The position numbers were made by a program, and so were the translations under genes. A DNA stretch of 64,000 nt from Amycolatopsis eburnea (lineage in GTDB: Bacteria > Actinomycetota > Actinomycetes > Mycobacteriales > Pseudonocardiaceae), in contig NZ_RSEC01000063.1 in assembly GCF_003937945.1 (NCBI RefSeq), positions 430,030 through 494,029 of the forward strand. Reading direction: 5' to 3'. The number at the start of each line of letters is the position of its first letter. Position 1 is the first letter of the stretch. The notes under the pieces were generated by a model. The model had not been told where the DNA came from and made no database searches. It was given only the letters and a program-made list of their open reading frames with translations. Below, in pieces: positions 17,413-25,361 of the stretch.

Positions 17413-18210
17413 TCAGCCTTCGCGCGCCGTCTGTTCCGCGAAGACCCGCACCGCCTCGTTGACCGCCGCGCACCGAGCCGTGCGGACCGCGTCCGACAGC
17501 GGCCGCAACGCCTGCGCGCGCAACGTCGAGGCCGAGGCCGACAACGCGCCGCCCGGGTCGTCCGTGGACGCGACCGCCAGGATCGCCGCGATCTCCTCGG
17601 CCCGCTGCAGCACCCGCAGGGCGCGCCCGGGGGTGCCGGCCGGCCAGTCGACGTCCGGGCGGGAGCGCAGGTGGGCGGACAGCTCCGCGCGCACGCCCGG
17701 CCGGTCCGAAGCCACGTCCAGCGCCTGGAGGGCGCCCGCGCTCGAGCGGATCGCGTCGGTCAGCCCGTGCTCGGCCTCGGCCAGGCCGACGTACTCCGGC
17801 CGGGCCGGCGAAGCCAGCGAGTAGACGGTCCACCGGACCAGGCCTTCGGCGATCGGCTCCGGCACGAGGCCGAAGCCGAGGTCAGCGAGCACCACGGCGT
17901 CGCCCGCGCGCAAGGCCGCATCGGTGAACGGGCCGCCGCCACCGAGGCCGCGGACGTCGCCCGGGACCGGCAGGACCAGCTGGAGGGATTTCGCTCCCTG
18001 CGAACGCAGCGCCATCAGCAGCTGGACGGGGGTGGCCGCCCGGTTGAAGGCCAGCGGCAGCGCGAACGCCTCCGCGGCGGCCGCGTCGGCGGCCACGACG
18101 TCGTGGGCTTCACCCCACGCGAGCAGGGCGTCGAGCACATCGTCGGAAGCGGCGGCTCCGTTCAGCCACGCGCTGGACCACACCGCGAAAGTCGCACTGG
18201 GACGGCACAC
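17413..18210 (-). CDS. conserved hypothetical actinobacterial protein
   Basis: A 265-residue soluble protein with no signal peptide. I do not recognise a named domain. Visible segments are an Ala-rich N-terminal half with LQLVLPVPGDVRGLGGGGPF near residues 76-95 and a helical C-terminal half (PGRALRVLQRAEEIAAILAV near 199-218). The start is GTG 18210; a TAAAAT box lies 8 bp before it, suggesting a leaderless transcript. It is divergent from the AAA/VWA pair across 100 bp, so a shared role with that pair is possible but unsupported. Confidence 0.75.
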   Translation of the reverse strand: MCRPSATFAVWSSAWLNGAAASDDVLDALLAWGEAHDVVAADAAAAEAFALPLAFNRAATPVQLLMALRSQGAKSLQLVLPVPGDVRGLGGGGPFTDAALRAGDAVVLADLGFGLVPEPIAEGLVRWTVYSLASPARPEYVGLAEAEHGLTDAIRSSAGALQALDVASDRPGVRAELSAHLRSRPDVDWPAGTPGRALRVLQRAEEIAAILAVASTDDPGGALSASASTLRAQALRPLSDAVRTARCAAVNEAVRVFAEQTAREG

Positions 18211-18218
18211 GACGCCCT

Positions 18219-18224
18219 ATTTTA
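18219..18224 (-). promoter_or_regulatory. probable -10 box, leaderless promoter of the 17413-18210 gene
   Basis: On the minus strand TAAAAT is followed by 8 bases and then the GTG start at 18210, the spacing expected for transcription beginning at or next to the start codon. It is one of the few A/T runs in the gap. No clear -35 box is visible. Confidence 0.45.
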
Positions 18225-18310
18225 CCGGCTCGCCCCGCACCGGCAGTGCGCGCCCACGCTGGAGTCGCTCCACGTCGACGGGCCGCCGATCCGGCAGTAG
18301 CGTCGAACGG

Positions 18311-19708
18311 GTGAACGCTGTTCCAGACGCTCTTCCCCGCACCGCCGGGGCCCTGCGCGCGGCCGGGTACGAGCCGCGGCCGATCGCACGAGAGATCCAC
18401 GACAACCTGCTGACCGCCCTCAAGAACGGCGAAGACGCGTGGCCCGGCATCGTCGGGTTCTCGCGCACCGTGCTGCCGCAGCTCGAACGCGCGCTGCTGG
18501 CCGGCCACGACGTCGTCCTGCTCGGCGAACGCGGCCAGGGCAAGACCCGCCTGCTGCGCACCCTCGCCGGCCTGCTCGACGAGTGGACGCCCGTCATCGA
18601 AGGCTCGGAGCTGGGCGAACACCCGCTCCAGCCGATCACGCCCGCGTCGATCCGCCGCGCCGCCGAGCTCGGCGACGACCTGCCGGTGGCCTGGCGCCAC
18701 CGCTCCGAGCGCTACACCGAAAAGCTCGCCACGCCGGACACCTCGGTCGGTGACCTGATCGGCGACGTCGACCCGGTGAAGGTCGCCGAAGGCCGCAGCC
18801 TCGGCGACCCCGAGACCATCCACTTCGGCCTGGTCCCGCGCGCCCACCGCGGCATCGTCGCCATCAACGAGCTGCCCGACCTCGCCGAGCGCATCCAGGT
18901 CGCGCTGCTCAACGTGATGGAGGAGCGCGACATCCAGGTCCGCGGCTACACGCTGCGGCTGCCCCTGGACGTCCTGCTCGTCGCCACCGCGAACCCCGAG
19001 GACTACACCAACCGCGGCCGGATCATCACCCCGCTCAAGGACCGCTTCGGCGCCGAGATCCGCACCCACTACCCCCTGGATGTGGAAGCGGAAGTGGCGG
19101 TCGTGAAACAGGAAGCCAACCTCGTGGCCGAGGTCGGCGAGCCGCTGCTGGAGGTCCTCGCCCGGTTCGTCCGGAACCTGCGCGAGTCCACGGTCATCGA
19201 CCAGCGCTCCGGCGTCTCGGCGCGGTTCGCCGTCGCCGCGGCGGAAACCGTGGCGGCCGCGGCCCTGCGGCGCGCCGCGCTGACCGGTGAGGAACCCGCC
19301 GTGGCGCGGCCGGTCGACCTCGACGCCGTCCCGTCCGTGCTGCGGGGCAAGATCGAGTTCGAACCCGGCGAGGAAGGCCGCGAGATCGAGCACCTCGTGC
19401 ACCTGATGCGCCGGGCGGTCGCCGAGACCGCGCGTGCCCGCTTCGCCGGCCTCGACCTGCGCCCGCTGGCCGACGCCGTCGAGGAGGGCCACCTGGTCGC
19501 GACCGGTGAGCGCGTCCCGGCCACGGACGTCCTCGCGGCGCTGCCGGAACTGCCGGTGCTGCACGAGGTCGCCGAGCGCGCGGGCGTGGCCCCGGACGAG
19601 CCCGCCGGGCGGATCGCCGCCGCCGTCGAACTCGCCCTCGAATCGCTGTTCCTGGCGCGGCGGCTGGCCAAGGACTCCGACGACGCGACGACCGTCTACG
19701 GCCGATGA
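18311..19708 (+). CDS. magnesium-chelatase-like AAA+ ATPase (Rv0958-like)
   Basis: A 465-residue AAA+ ATPase related to the ChlI/MoxR clade. Walker A is GERGQGKT at residues 72-79. The region HRGIVAINELPDLAERIQVA near 180-199 holds Walker B and the following helix, and VATANPEDYTNRGRIITPL near 220-238 includes sensor 1. It overlaps the VWA-protein gene by 4 bp (ATGA). The pair matches mycobacterial Rv0958/Rv0959 in size and order. It is annotated in other genomes as a magnesium chelatase, but no bacteriochlorophyll genes are present, so it is more likely a chaperone-type motor for the VWA partner. Confidence 0.9.
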   Translation: MNAVPDALPRTAGALRAAGYEPRPIAREIHDNLLTALKNGEDAWPGIVGFSRTVLPQLERALLAGHDVVLLGERGQGKTRLLRTLAGLLDEWTPVIEGSELGEHPLQPITPASIRRAAELGDDLPVAWRHRSERYTEKLATPDTSVGDLIGDVDPVKVAEGRSLGDPETIHFGLVPRAHRGIVAINELPDLAERIQVALLNVMEERDIQVRGYTLRLPLDVLLVATANPEDYTNRGRIITPLKDRFGAEIRTHYPLDVEAEVAVVKQEANLVAEVGEPLLEVLARFVRNLRESTVIDQRSGVSARFAVAAAETVAAAALRRAALTGEEPAVARPVDLDAVPSVLRGKIEFEPGEEGREIEHLVHLMRRAVAETARARFAGLDLRPLADAVEEGHLVATGERVPATDVLAALPELPVLHEVAERAGVAPDEPAGRIAAAVELALESLFLARRLAKDSDDATTVYGR

Positions 19709-21669
19709 CCGCGGTCCCGCTCCCCGACGGCTACTCCTACGGCCCGTGGCACGACGGGCCGGACCCGCTCGCGCCGCCGGCCGACCTGCGCGACGCGCTC
19801 GACGAGATCGGCCGCGACGTGATGGCCGGGACGTCGCCGCGCGGCGCGCTGGAGGAGCTGCTGCGCCGCGGCACCGAACGCACGTCGGGCCTGGACGAGC
19901 TGACCCGGCGGCTCTGGCAGCGCCGGTCGCAGATCCAGCGCCGCAACAACCTGAACGGCACCCTCCAGGAGGTGCAGCGCCTGCTTCAGGAGGCCCTCGA
20001 CGCCGAACGGCGGGAGCTGTTCCCGGACCCGGACGACGACGCCCGCTTCCGCGAGGCCCAGCTGGACGCGCTCCCGCCGGGCACCGCGGCGGCGGTGAAC
20101 GAGCTGGCGAACTACGACTGGCGCTCGGAGCAGGGCCGGGAGAACTACCAGAAGATCCGCGACCTGCTCGGCCAGGAACTGATGGAGTCGCGGTTCCAGG
20201 GCATGAAGCAGGCACTGCAGAACGCCGGGCCCGAGGACGTCGAGCGGATCAACGAGATGCTCTCCGACCTCAACGACCTGCTCGCCGCACACGCCCAGGG
20301 CGCCGACGACGTCCAGCAGCGCTTCGAGGACTTCATGGCGAAGCACGGCGAGTTCTTCCCGGAGAACCCGCGGAACGTCGAGGAGCTGATCGACGCGCTC
20401 GCGGAGCGGTCGGCGGCCGCCCAGCGGATGCTCAACTCGATGTCGGCCGAGCAGCGCGCCGAACTGGCCGAGCTGACCCAGCAGGCGTTCGGCGACCCGC
20501 GGCTCGCGCAGCAGCTGTCCCAGCTGGACAGTCAGCTGCGCGCGGCGCGGCCGGGCGAGGACTGGACGGGCTCGGAGCGCTTCCGCGGCAAGAACCCGCT
20601 CGGCATGGGCGAAGGCGCGCAGGCGATGGCCGACCTGGCCGAGCTGGACGCGCTCGCGGAGCAGCTGGGCCAGTCCTACCCGGGCGCGAGCCTGGACGAC
20701 ATCGACCTGGAGGCCCTCGAACGGCAGCTCGGGAAGGACGCCGGCGTCGACGCCCGGCGGCTGTCCGAACTGGAGCGCGAGCTGCGCCGCCAGGGCCTGT
20801 TCGAACGGGCGGCCGACGGCACGCTCCGGTTGTCGCCCAAGGCGTTGCGGCGCCTGGGCGAGACGGCGCTGTCCGACGTCGTGAACGCGTTGCGCGGCAA
20901 GACCGGCGACCGCGAGACCGAATCGGCGGGCGCGGCGGGCGAACCGACCGGCGCGTCGCGGCCGTGGCGGTTCGGGGACATGCAGCCCTGGGACGTACCC
21001 CGCACGATCCGCAACGCCGTGCTGCGTTCGGTGTCGGTGGGGGAGCGCTCGGTCCGGCTGGACGTCGAGGACGTCGAGGTGGTCGAGACCGAACACCGCT
21101 CCCGGGCGGCGGTCGCGCTGCTGGTCGACACGTCGTGGTCGATGGTGCAGGAGGGCCGCTGGCTGCCGATGAAGCGCACCGCGCTGGCGCTGCACCAGCT
21201 GATCAGCACGCGCTTCCGCAACGACGCGCTGCAGCTGATCACGTTCGGCCGCTACGCGATGCCTGTCGAGCTGCCGGAGCTGATCGGGCTGGAAAGCGCG
21301 TGGGAGCAGGGCACGAACGCCCACCACGGGCTGCTGCTGGCCGGCCAGCACCTGCGGCGGCACCCGGACGCGCAGCCGGTGGTCCTGATGGTCACCGACG
21401 GCGAGCCGACCGCGCACCTGGAACCCGACGGCGAGGCCGTCTTCGACTACCCGCCGCAGGACCGGACGCTCTTCAAGACACTGTCCGAAGTGGACCGGCT
21501 GGCGAAGCTGGGCGCGTCGATTTCGGTGTTCCGGCTCGGTGACGACCCGAGGCTGACGGCGTTCGTGGACCTGATCGCCCGCCGCTCGGGCGGCCGTGTG
21601 GTGGCCCCGGACCTGGACGGCCTCGGCGCGGCGGTGGTCGGCGACTACCTGCGAACCCGACGCCGCTGA
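19705..21669 (+). CDS. VWA domain protein paired with the AAA ATPase (Rv0959-like)
   Basis: A 654-residue soluble protein. The first 450 residues are mostly charged helices with many Leu, Glu and Arg residues. The C-terminal VWA domain has the metal site D475-T-S-W-S in LLVDTSWSMVQEG, then VVLMVTDGEPTAHL near 560. Domain layout and pairing match Rv0959-type proteins, whose N-terminal part probably binds the AAA ring. Its stop is followed after 4 bp by a long palindrome. It is the second MoxR-type/VWA set in this window, unlike the first in having no membrane segments. Confidence 0.88.
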   Translation: MTAVPLPDGYSYGPWHDGPDPLAPPADLRDALDEIGRDVMAGTSPRGALEELLRRGTERTSGLDELTRRLWQRRSQIQRRNNLNGTLQEVQRLLQEALDAERRELFPDPDDDARFREAQLDALPPGTAAAVNELANYDWRSEQGRENYQKIRDLLGQELMESRFQGMKQALQNAGPEDVERINEMLSDLNDLLAAHAQGADDVQQRFEDFMAKHGEFFPENPRNVEELIDALAERSAAAQRMLNSMSAEQRAELAELTQQAFGDPRLAQQLSQLDSQLRAARPGEDWTGSERFRGKNPLGMGEGAQAMADLAELDALAEQLGQSYPGASLDDIDLEALERQLGKDAGVDARRLSELERELRRQGLFERAADGTLRLSPKALRRLGETALSDVVNALRGKTGDRETESAGAAGEPTGASRPWRFGDMQPWDVPRTIRNAVLRSVSVGERSVRLDVEDVEVVETEHRSRAAVALLVDTSWSMVQEGRWLPMKRTALALHQLISTRFRNDALQLITFGRYAMPVELPELIGLESAWEQGTNAHHGLLLAGQHLRRHPDAQPVVLMVTDGEPTAHLEPDGEAVFDYPPQDRTLFKTLSEVDRLAKLGASISVFRLGDDPRLTAFVDLIARRSGGRVVAPDLDGLGAAVVGDYLRTRRR

Positions 21670-21673
21670 CCTT

Positions 21674-21764
21674 CAAGCGCCCCAATGTGGCCTTCGGTGC
21701 GTCTGACGCACCGAAGGCCACATCGGGTGCGTGAGACGCAACCAAGGCCACATTGGGGCGCTTG
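21674..21764. repeat. nested palindromic element with 21-bp perfect outer arms
   Basis: Positions 21674-21694 and 21744-21764 are perfect 21-bp inverted repeats; the first arm begins CAAGCGCCCCAATGTGG. Between them are the 17-bp palindrome GGTGCGTCTGACGCACC and a third partial copy of the AAGGCCACAT word. It lies between convergent genes. It shares several words with the element at 17321-17406, so both belong to one family. Confidence 0.85.
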
Positions 21765-21773
21765 GGTGGCGGG

Positions 21774-23105
21774 CTAGGTGCGGCGGTGACGGCCGTGGTG
21801 CGGGCGGTCCTCCTGAGCCCGGTGCAGCGACCGGGCGGCGCGGGCCGTGTCGGGGTGGCCGGTGGGCAGGTACGCCTCGTGGTCGGCCAGCACCTCCACT
21901 CCGAGCGCACGCGCCTGCCCACGGGCCCCCTCGGCCACCAGCAGGTCCACCGAACGCCGTCGTAGCCGCAGGACCTGCCCCAGCCGCGGCCCCGCCTCCG
22001 CCGACGGCAGTGCCCGGAAGTGCCGCCACAACGCCGCGGCGTGCCCGGCGAGATCCCCGGTGTGCTCCGCGTCCACCACGGCGAACGCCCGGTCCAGGGC
22101 CGCGGCCAGCCGGTCCTCGGCGTGCAGCCGGCCGAGGATCGCGCGCCGGGTCAGGCGGTGCATCGTCACGACGTCGCCGCTGATGTCGGACTCCGTGAGC
22201 GACGCCGCGGCGAGACCGGCCAGTGCCGCGTCCACCGCCACCGGGTCCGGGCCCACCCGGTGGACCAGCGCAAGCCGGACGCCCGGCGGGCCGAGCACGG
22301 CGAGGACTTCCGCGACGGCGGACGCCCGGCCGTCCCGGGCCGCCACCGACCGCAGGGCCGCGATCGTGGTGTCCTCGACGCACGGCGAGTGGTCCTCGCC
22401 CGGGTCGCGCTCCAGCGGCGGGGTGCGCGGCAGCCGGTCGAGGTACTCCTCGACGCCCGAAGTCCGGATCACCCCGCCCGCCTGGGCGAGCGCAAGCGGC
22501 AAGCCGCCGAGTTCCCGCGCCACGTCGGTCAGGGCGGCGTCGCGGCCCGAGCGCGTACGCAGGAAGGCGACGGCTTCGGACTCGCTGAACCCCGGCACCG
22601 GGAGCGTGGCGCCGATGACCTCGAAGTCCGGCACCGTCGTCGTCACGAGCACCCGGGCGCGCGCGGGCAGCCAGCGGTTGAGCGCGTCCGGGTCGGTCGC
22701 GCCGTCGAAGACGACGAGGGCGTCGTCGAGGCCGTCGAGCCACGCCAGGCCCGCGCGGGCGGCCGCTTCGGTGTCGGCACCCCGGGCCAGCGCGGCGAAG
22801 GCACGCGCGGGTGCCGCCGGGTCTTCGGCCGCCACCCACACCACCGGGTACCGCGCGGCCCGGACGTAGGCGGCGGCGAGGTGCGTCTTGCCCGCGCCGC
22901 CCCGGCCGAGCAGGACGCAGAACCGGCCGGTCCGGAACGTCTCGTCGATCTTCGCCAGCAGTGTGGCGCGCGGCACAGCGGCGACCGGCTCGCCCGGGAC
23001 GGCGCCGGAGACGAACCGGGGACGGGCGCGGCGCCGCGCCAGCACGACCGTCGTGACCAGCGCGAGCACGACGACCGCGGCGCCGACGGCGAGCCCGGTG
23101 ATCAT
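21774..23105 (-). CDS. membrane-anchored STAND-type NTPase
   Basis: A 443-residue protein with one N-terminal membrane segment (about residues 2-23) followed by a basic patch and a cytoplasmic NB-ARC-like ATPase. The P-loop is LLGRGGAGKTHLAAAYV near 65-81, Walker B is DALVVFDGATDP near 127, and VLVTTTVPDFEVIG near 151 matches the next strand. ELGGLPLALAQAGGVI near 198 is the GLPLA helix typical of plant R-protein/APAF-like ATPases. The C-terminal 150 residues are helical and may be degenerate TPRs. No effector domain is attached. Tethering a STAND ATPase to the membrane is uncommon; the role may be signalling. Confidence 0.82.
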   Translation of the reverse strand: MITGLAVGAAVVVLALVTTVVLARRRARPRFVSGAVPGEPVAAVPRATLLAKIDETFRTGRFCVLLGRGGAGKTHLAAAYVRAARYPVVWVAAEDPAAPARAFAALARGADTEAAARAGLAWLDGLDDALVVFDGATDPDALNRWLPARARVLVTTTVPDFEVIGATLPVPGFSESEAVAFLRTRSGRDAALTDVARELGGLPLALAQAGGVIRTSGVEEYLDRLPRTPPLERDPGEDHSPCVEDTTIAALRSVAARDGRASAVAEVLAVLGPPGVRLALVHRVGPDPVAVDAALAGLAAASLTESDISGDVVTMHRLTRRAILGRLHAEDRLAAALDRAFAVVDAEHTGDLAGHAAALWRHFRALPSAEAGPRLGQVLRLRRRSVDLLVAEGARGQARALGVEVLADHEAYLPTGHPDTARAARSLHRAQEDRPHHGRHRRT

Positions 23106-23158
23106 CCGGCCAGGCTAACCGCGCGTGCCGCGCGACGGCGGTTGCGGAAGGGTGATGC

Positions 23159-23189
23159 TTGACCCTCACGCCGCGTCAGGCAGCACCGT
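23159..23189 (+). promoter_or_regulatory. tipA-like MerR promoter with 19-bp spacer
   Basis: TTGACC (23159-23164) and CACCGT (23184-23189) are separated by 19 bp, the long spacer typical of MerR-activated promoters. Between them is CCTCACG-N3-CGTCAGG (23164-23180), one mismatch from the inverted repeat CCTCACG-N3-CGTGAGG that I recall for the Streptomyces tipA promoter. It is 43 bp before the regulator start, implying autoactivation when the ligand binds. Confidence 0.7.
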
Positions 23190-23232
23190 GGTCGTCGCAA
23201 GGGCCGAACGGCCACCGAAGAGGAGGGGACCG

Positions 23233-23994
23233 ATGGGGCATCCGGTGGGCAAGGTCGCCGCGCTGGCCGGGATCACCGTCCGGACGCTGCACCACTACGA
23301 CGAGATCGGCCTGCTCAGCCCGAGCGGGCGGACCGCGGCGGGGTACCGCAGCTACGCCGACGAGGACCTCGACCGGCTGCAGCGCATCCTGTTCTACCGG
23401 GAGCTCGGCTTTCCCCTCGAGACGATCGCGACCCTCGTGGACGACCCGGGCATCGACGCCGACGCGCACCTGAAAAAGCAGCGGGAGCTGCTGGTGGCGC
23501 GGATCGGGGAGCTCGGGCGGATGGTCGCGGCCGTCGATCGCGTGATGGAGGCGAGAGCCATGGGCAACGCGTTGACGCCCGAGGAGAAGTTCGAAGTGTT
23601 CGGCGAGTTCCGCGAGCCGGACGGCTACGCGGAGGAGGCCGCCCGCCGGTGGGCGCACACCCCCGAGTGGCGGGGTGCCGCCACGCCGTCCAAGGAAGAG
23701 CTGGCGGCCGGGGAGGCCGCGCGGAAGGAGTGGGTGGCGCGGCTCGGCGCCGTCCTCGACGCCGGCGGCGCGCCGGACAGCCCCGAGGCGAGGGAGCTGG
23801 CCGAAGCACACCGGGAGATGTTGTCCCGCGTGATGGGCGAGTGCTCCTACGAGACGCAGCGGCGGATCGGGGCGCTGTACGTCACCGAGCCGGCGCAGCT
23901 GGAGTTCCTGGTCCGGGCCGGTGAGCAGCGTCCCGGCGTCGGCGAGTTCATCCGCGACGCCATCGAAGCGAACGCGGCCCACCGGGAGGAATGA
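23233..23994 (+). CDS. tipA: TipAL-type MerR regulator with TipAS drug-binding domain
   Basis: A 253-residue MerR-family activator, the same length as Streptomyces TipAL. Residues 1-70 are the MerR winged helix (VAALAGITVRTLHHYDEIGL), then a coiled coil to about 108, and the TipAS domain from Met110 (MGNALTPEEKFEVFG). TipAS domains bind thiopeptides such as thiostrepton; the only Cys, Cys204 in MGECSYETQ, is near the Cys that is modified in TipAL. Met110 has its own GGAGG 8 bp upstream, so a free TipAS (144 residues) is probably also made. I chose ATG 23233 behind AGGAGGGG over an upstream GTG-type start. Confidence 0.9.
   Translation: MGHPVGKVAALAGITVRTLHHYDEIGLLSPSGRTAAGYRSYADEDLDRLQRILFYRELGFPLETIATLVDDPGIDADAHLKKQRELLVARIGELGRMVAAVDRVMEARAMGNALTPEEKFEVFGEFREPDGYAEEAARRWAHTPEWRGAATPSKEELAAGEAARKEWVARLGAVLDAGGAPDSPEARELAEAHREMLSRVMGECSYETQRRIGALYVTEPAQLEFLVRAGEQRPGVGEFIRDAIEANAAHREE
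23547..23562 (+). promoter_or_regulatory. internal ribosome site and start for free TipAS
   Basis: GGAGG at 23547-23551 precedes an in-frame ATG at 23560-23562 by 8 bases. The ATG is codon 110, which is the residue at which the short TipAS protein starts in Streptomyces lividans. The short product would lack the DNA-binding domain and sequester drug. Confidence 0.65.
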
Positions 23995-24061
23995 CTCCGC
24001 CACGTGGGGGAGGAGTCCCACCGGGCGGGAGGGTGCGCGGGGCAGCGCTTACAGTCGGGGT

Positions 24062-25300
24062 ATGCAGACTTGGTCATCGGTCGACGTGCCCCGCATCCCC
24101 GGCACCCCCCGCCCGCTGCGGCTCCACGACACGGCCACCGGGCAGATCCGCCCGACCGCGCCCGGCGCCACGGCCCGGATGTACGTCTGCGGCATCACGC
24201 CCTACGACGCGACGCATCTGGGGCACGCCGCGACGTACCTCGCCTTCGACCTGGTGAACCGGATCTGGCGGGACAACGGCCACGACGTCCACTACGTGCA
24301 GAACGTCACGGACATCGACGAGCCGCTGCTGGAGCGGGCCGAGCGGGACAAGGACGACTGGGTCGTGCTGGGCATGCGCGAGACGGCGCTGTTCCGCGAG
24401 GACATGACCGCGCTGCGGGTGGTCCCGCCGCAGCAGTTCGTCGGCGCGGTGGAGAGCATCCCGGAGATCGTCGAGGTCATCGCCAAGCTGCTCGCCAACG
24501 GCGCCGCCTACCGGGCGGACGACCCGGAGTTCCCCGACATCTACTTCGACCACTCCGCGACCGGCAAGTTCGGCTACGAGTCGAACTACGACGAGCCGAC
24601 CATGGCGAAGTTCTTCGCCGAGCGCGGTGGCGACCCCGACCGGCCCGGCAAGCGCCACCCGCTCGACGCGCTGCTGTGGCGCGTCGCCCGCGACGGCGAG
24701 CCGTCGTGGGAGTCCGAGCTGGGCCCAGGCCGCCCCGGCTGGCACATCGAGTGCAGCGCGATCGCGGTCAACCGGCTCGGCCTCGGGTTCGACCTGCAGG
24801 GCGGCGGCTCCGACCTGATCTTCCCGCACCACGAGTACAGCGCGGCGCACGCCGAAGCCGTGGCCAAGGACGGGCAGTTCGCCCGCCACTACGTCCACGC
24901 CGGGATGATCGGCCTCGACGGCGAGAAGATGTCCAAGTCCCGCGGCAACCTGGTGTTCGTCTCGCGGCTGCGGGCCGACCAGGTCGACCCGGGCGCGATC
25001 CGGCTGGCCCTGTTCGCCGGCCACTACCGCGCCGACCGCCCCTGGACGGACTCGCTGCTCGCCGAAGCCGAGACGCGGCTGGCCCGCTGGCGCGAAGCCG
25101 TCTCGCTGGCCACCGGCCCGTCCGCCGAGGCGACGATCGCCCGGCTGCGCGACCACCTGTCCGACGACCTCGACACGCCGAAGGCCCTCGCCGCGATCGA
25201 CGCGTGGGCGACCGAGGCCCTCCGCCGCGACGGCGCGGACCCCACGGCCCCGGGCCTGATCCGCATCGCGGTCGACGCCCTCCTCGGCATCGCCCTCTGA
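24062..25300 (+). CDS. mshC: cysteine--GlcN-Ins ligase (mycothiol synthesis)
   Basis: A 412-residue class-I-tRNA-synthetase-like ligase that joins Cys to glucosaminyl-inositol with ATP in mycothiol synthesis. The adenylate-binding motif is THLGHA near residue 57 and the second is EKMSKSRGN near 287. Zinc ligands are suggested by YVCGITP, WHIECSAIA and HHEY. The N-terminal segment before the Rossmann fold and the length distinguish MshC from CysRS, which is longer. I chose ATG 24062; an upstream start would overlap the TipAL gene. In mycobacteria mshC lies near the same metH/PAC2/proteasome block. Confidence 0.94.
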   Translation: MQTWSSVDVPRIPGTPRPLRLHDTATGQIRPTAPGATARMYVCGITPYDATHLGHAATYLAFDLVNRIWRDNGHDVHYVQNVTDIDEPLLERAERDKDDWVVLGMRETALFREDMTALRVVPPQQFVGAVESIPEIVEVIAKLLANGAAYRADDPEFPDIYFDHSATGKFGYESNYDEPTMAKFFAERGGDPDRPGKRHPLDALLWRVARDGEPSWESELGPGRPGWHIECSAIAVNRLGLGFDLQGGGSDLIFPHHEYSAAHAEAVAKDGQFARHYVHAGMIGLDGEKMSKSRGNLVFVSRLRADQVDPGAIRLALFAGHYRADRPWTDSLLAEAETRLARWREAVSLATGPSAEATIARLRDHLSDDLDTPKALAAIDAWATEALRRDGADPTAPGLIRIAVDALLGIAL

Positions 25301-25304
25301 AACC

Positions 25305-25346
25305 CGCTTGGGGCGTAGCTTTCACGTGAAAGCTACGCCCCAAGCG
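25305..25346. terminator. 42-bp perfect palindrome between mshC and the ABC-F gene
   Basis: Each 21-bp half (25305-25325 and 25326-25346) is an exact reverse complement of the other, with no loop. The first half begins CGCTTGGGGCGTAGC. It starts 4 bp after the mshC stop and lies in a convergent gap, so it should terminate both genes. Its central 26 bp are identical to the palindrome at 30421-30446. Confidence 0.85.
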
Positions 25347-25361
25347 TATAACGGCCTATAC
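25346..25361. promoter_or_regulatory. GTATAACGNCCTATAC motif, copy 1
   Basis: GTATAACGGCCTATAC overlaps the stop codon of the ABC-F gene (25356-25358) and abuts the 42-bp palindrome. The same 16-mer, apart from one variable base, recurs at 50171 and 52339 upstream of genes. Here it is downstream of both neighbours, so it is not an obvious promoter element. Confidence 0.55.

Noticed and set aside
18311..21669. Magnesium chelatase of chlorophyll synthesis
   Set aside because: The ATPase/VWA pair resembles ChlI/ChlD in domain type, but no ChlH or pigment genes are present; the Rv0958/Rv0959-type role is more likely.
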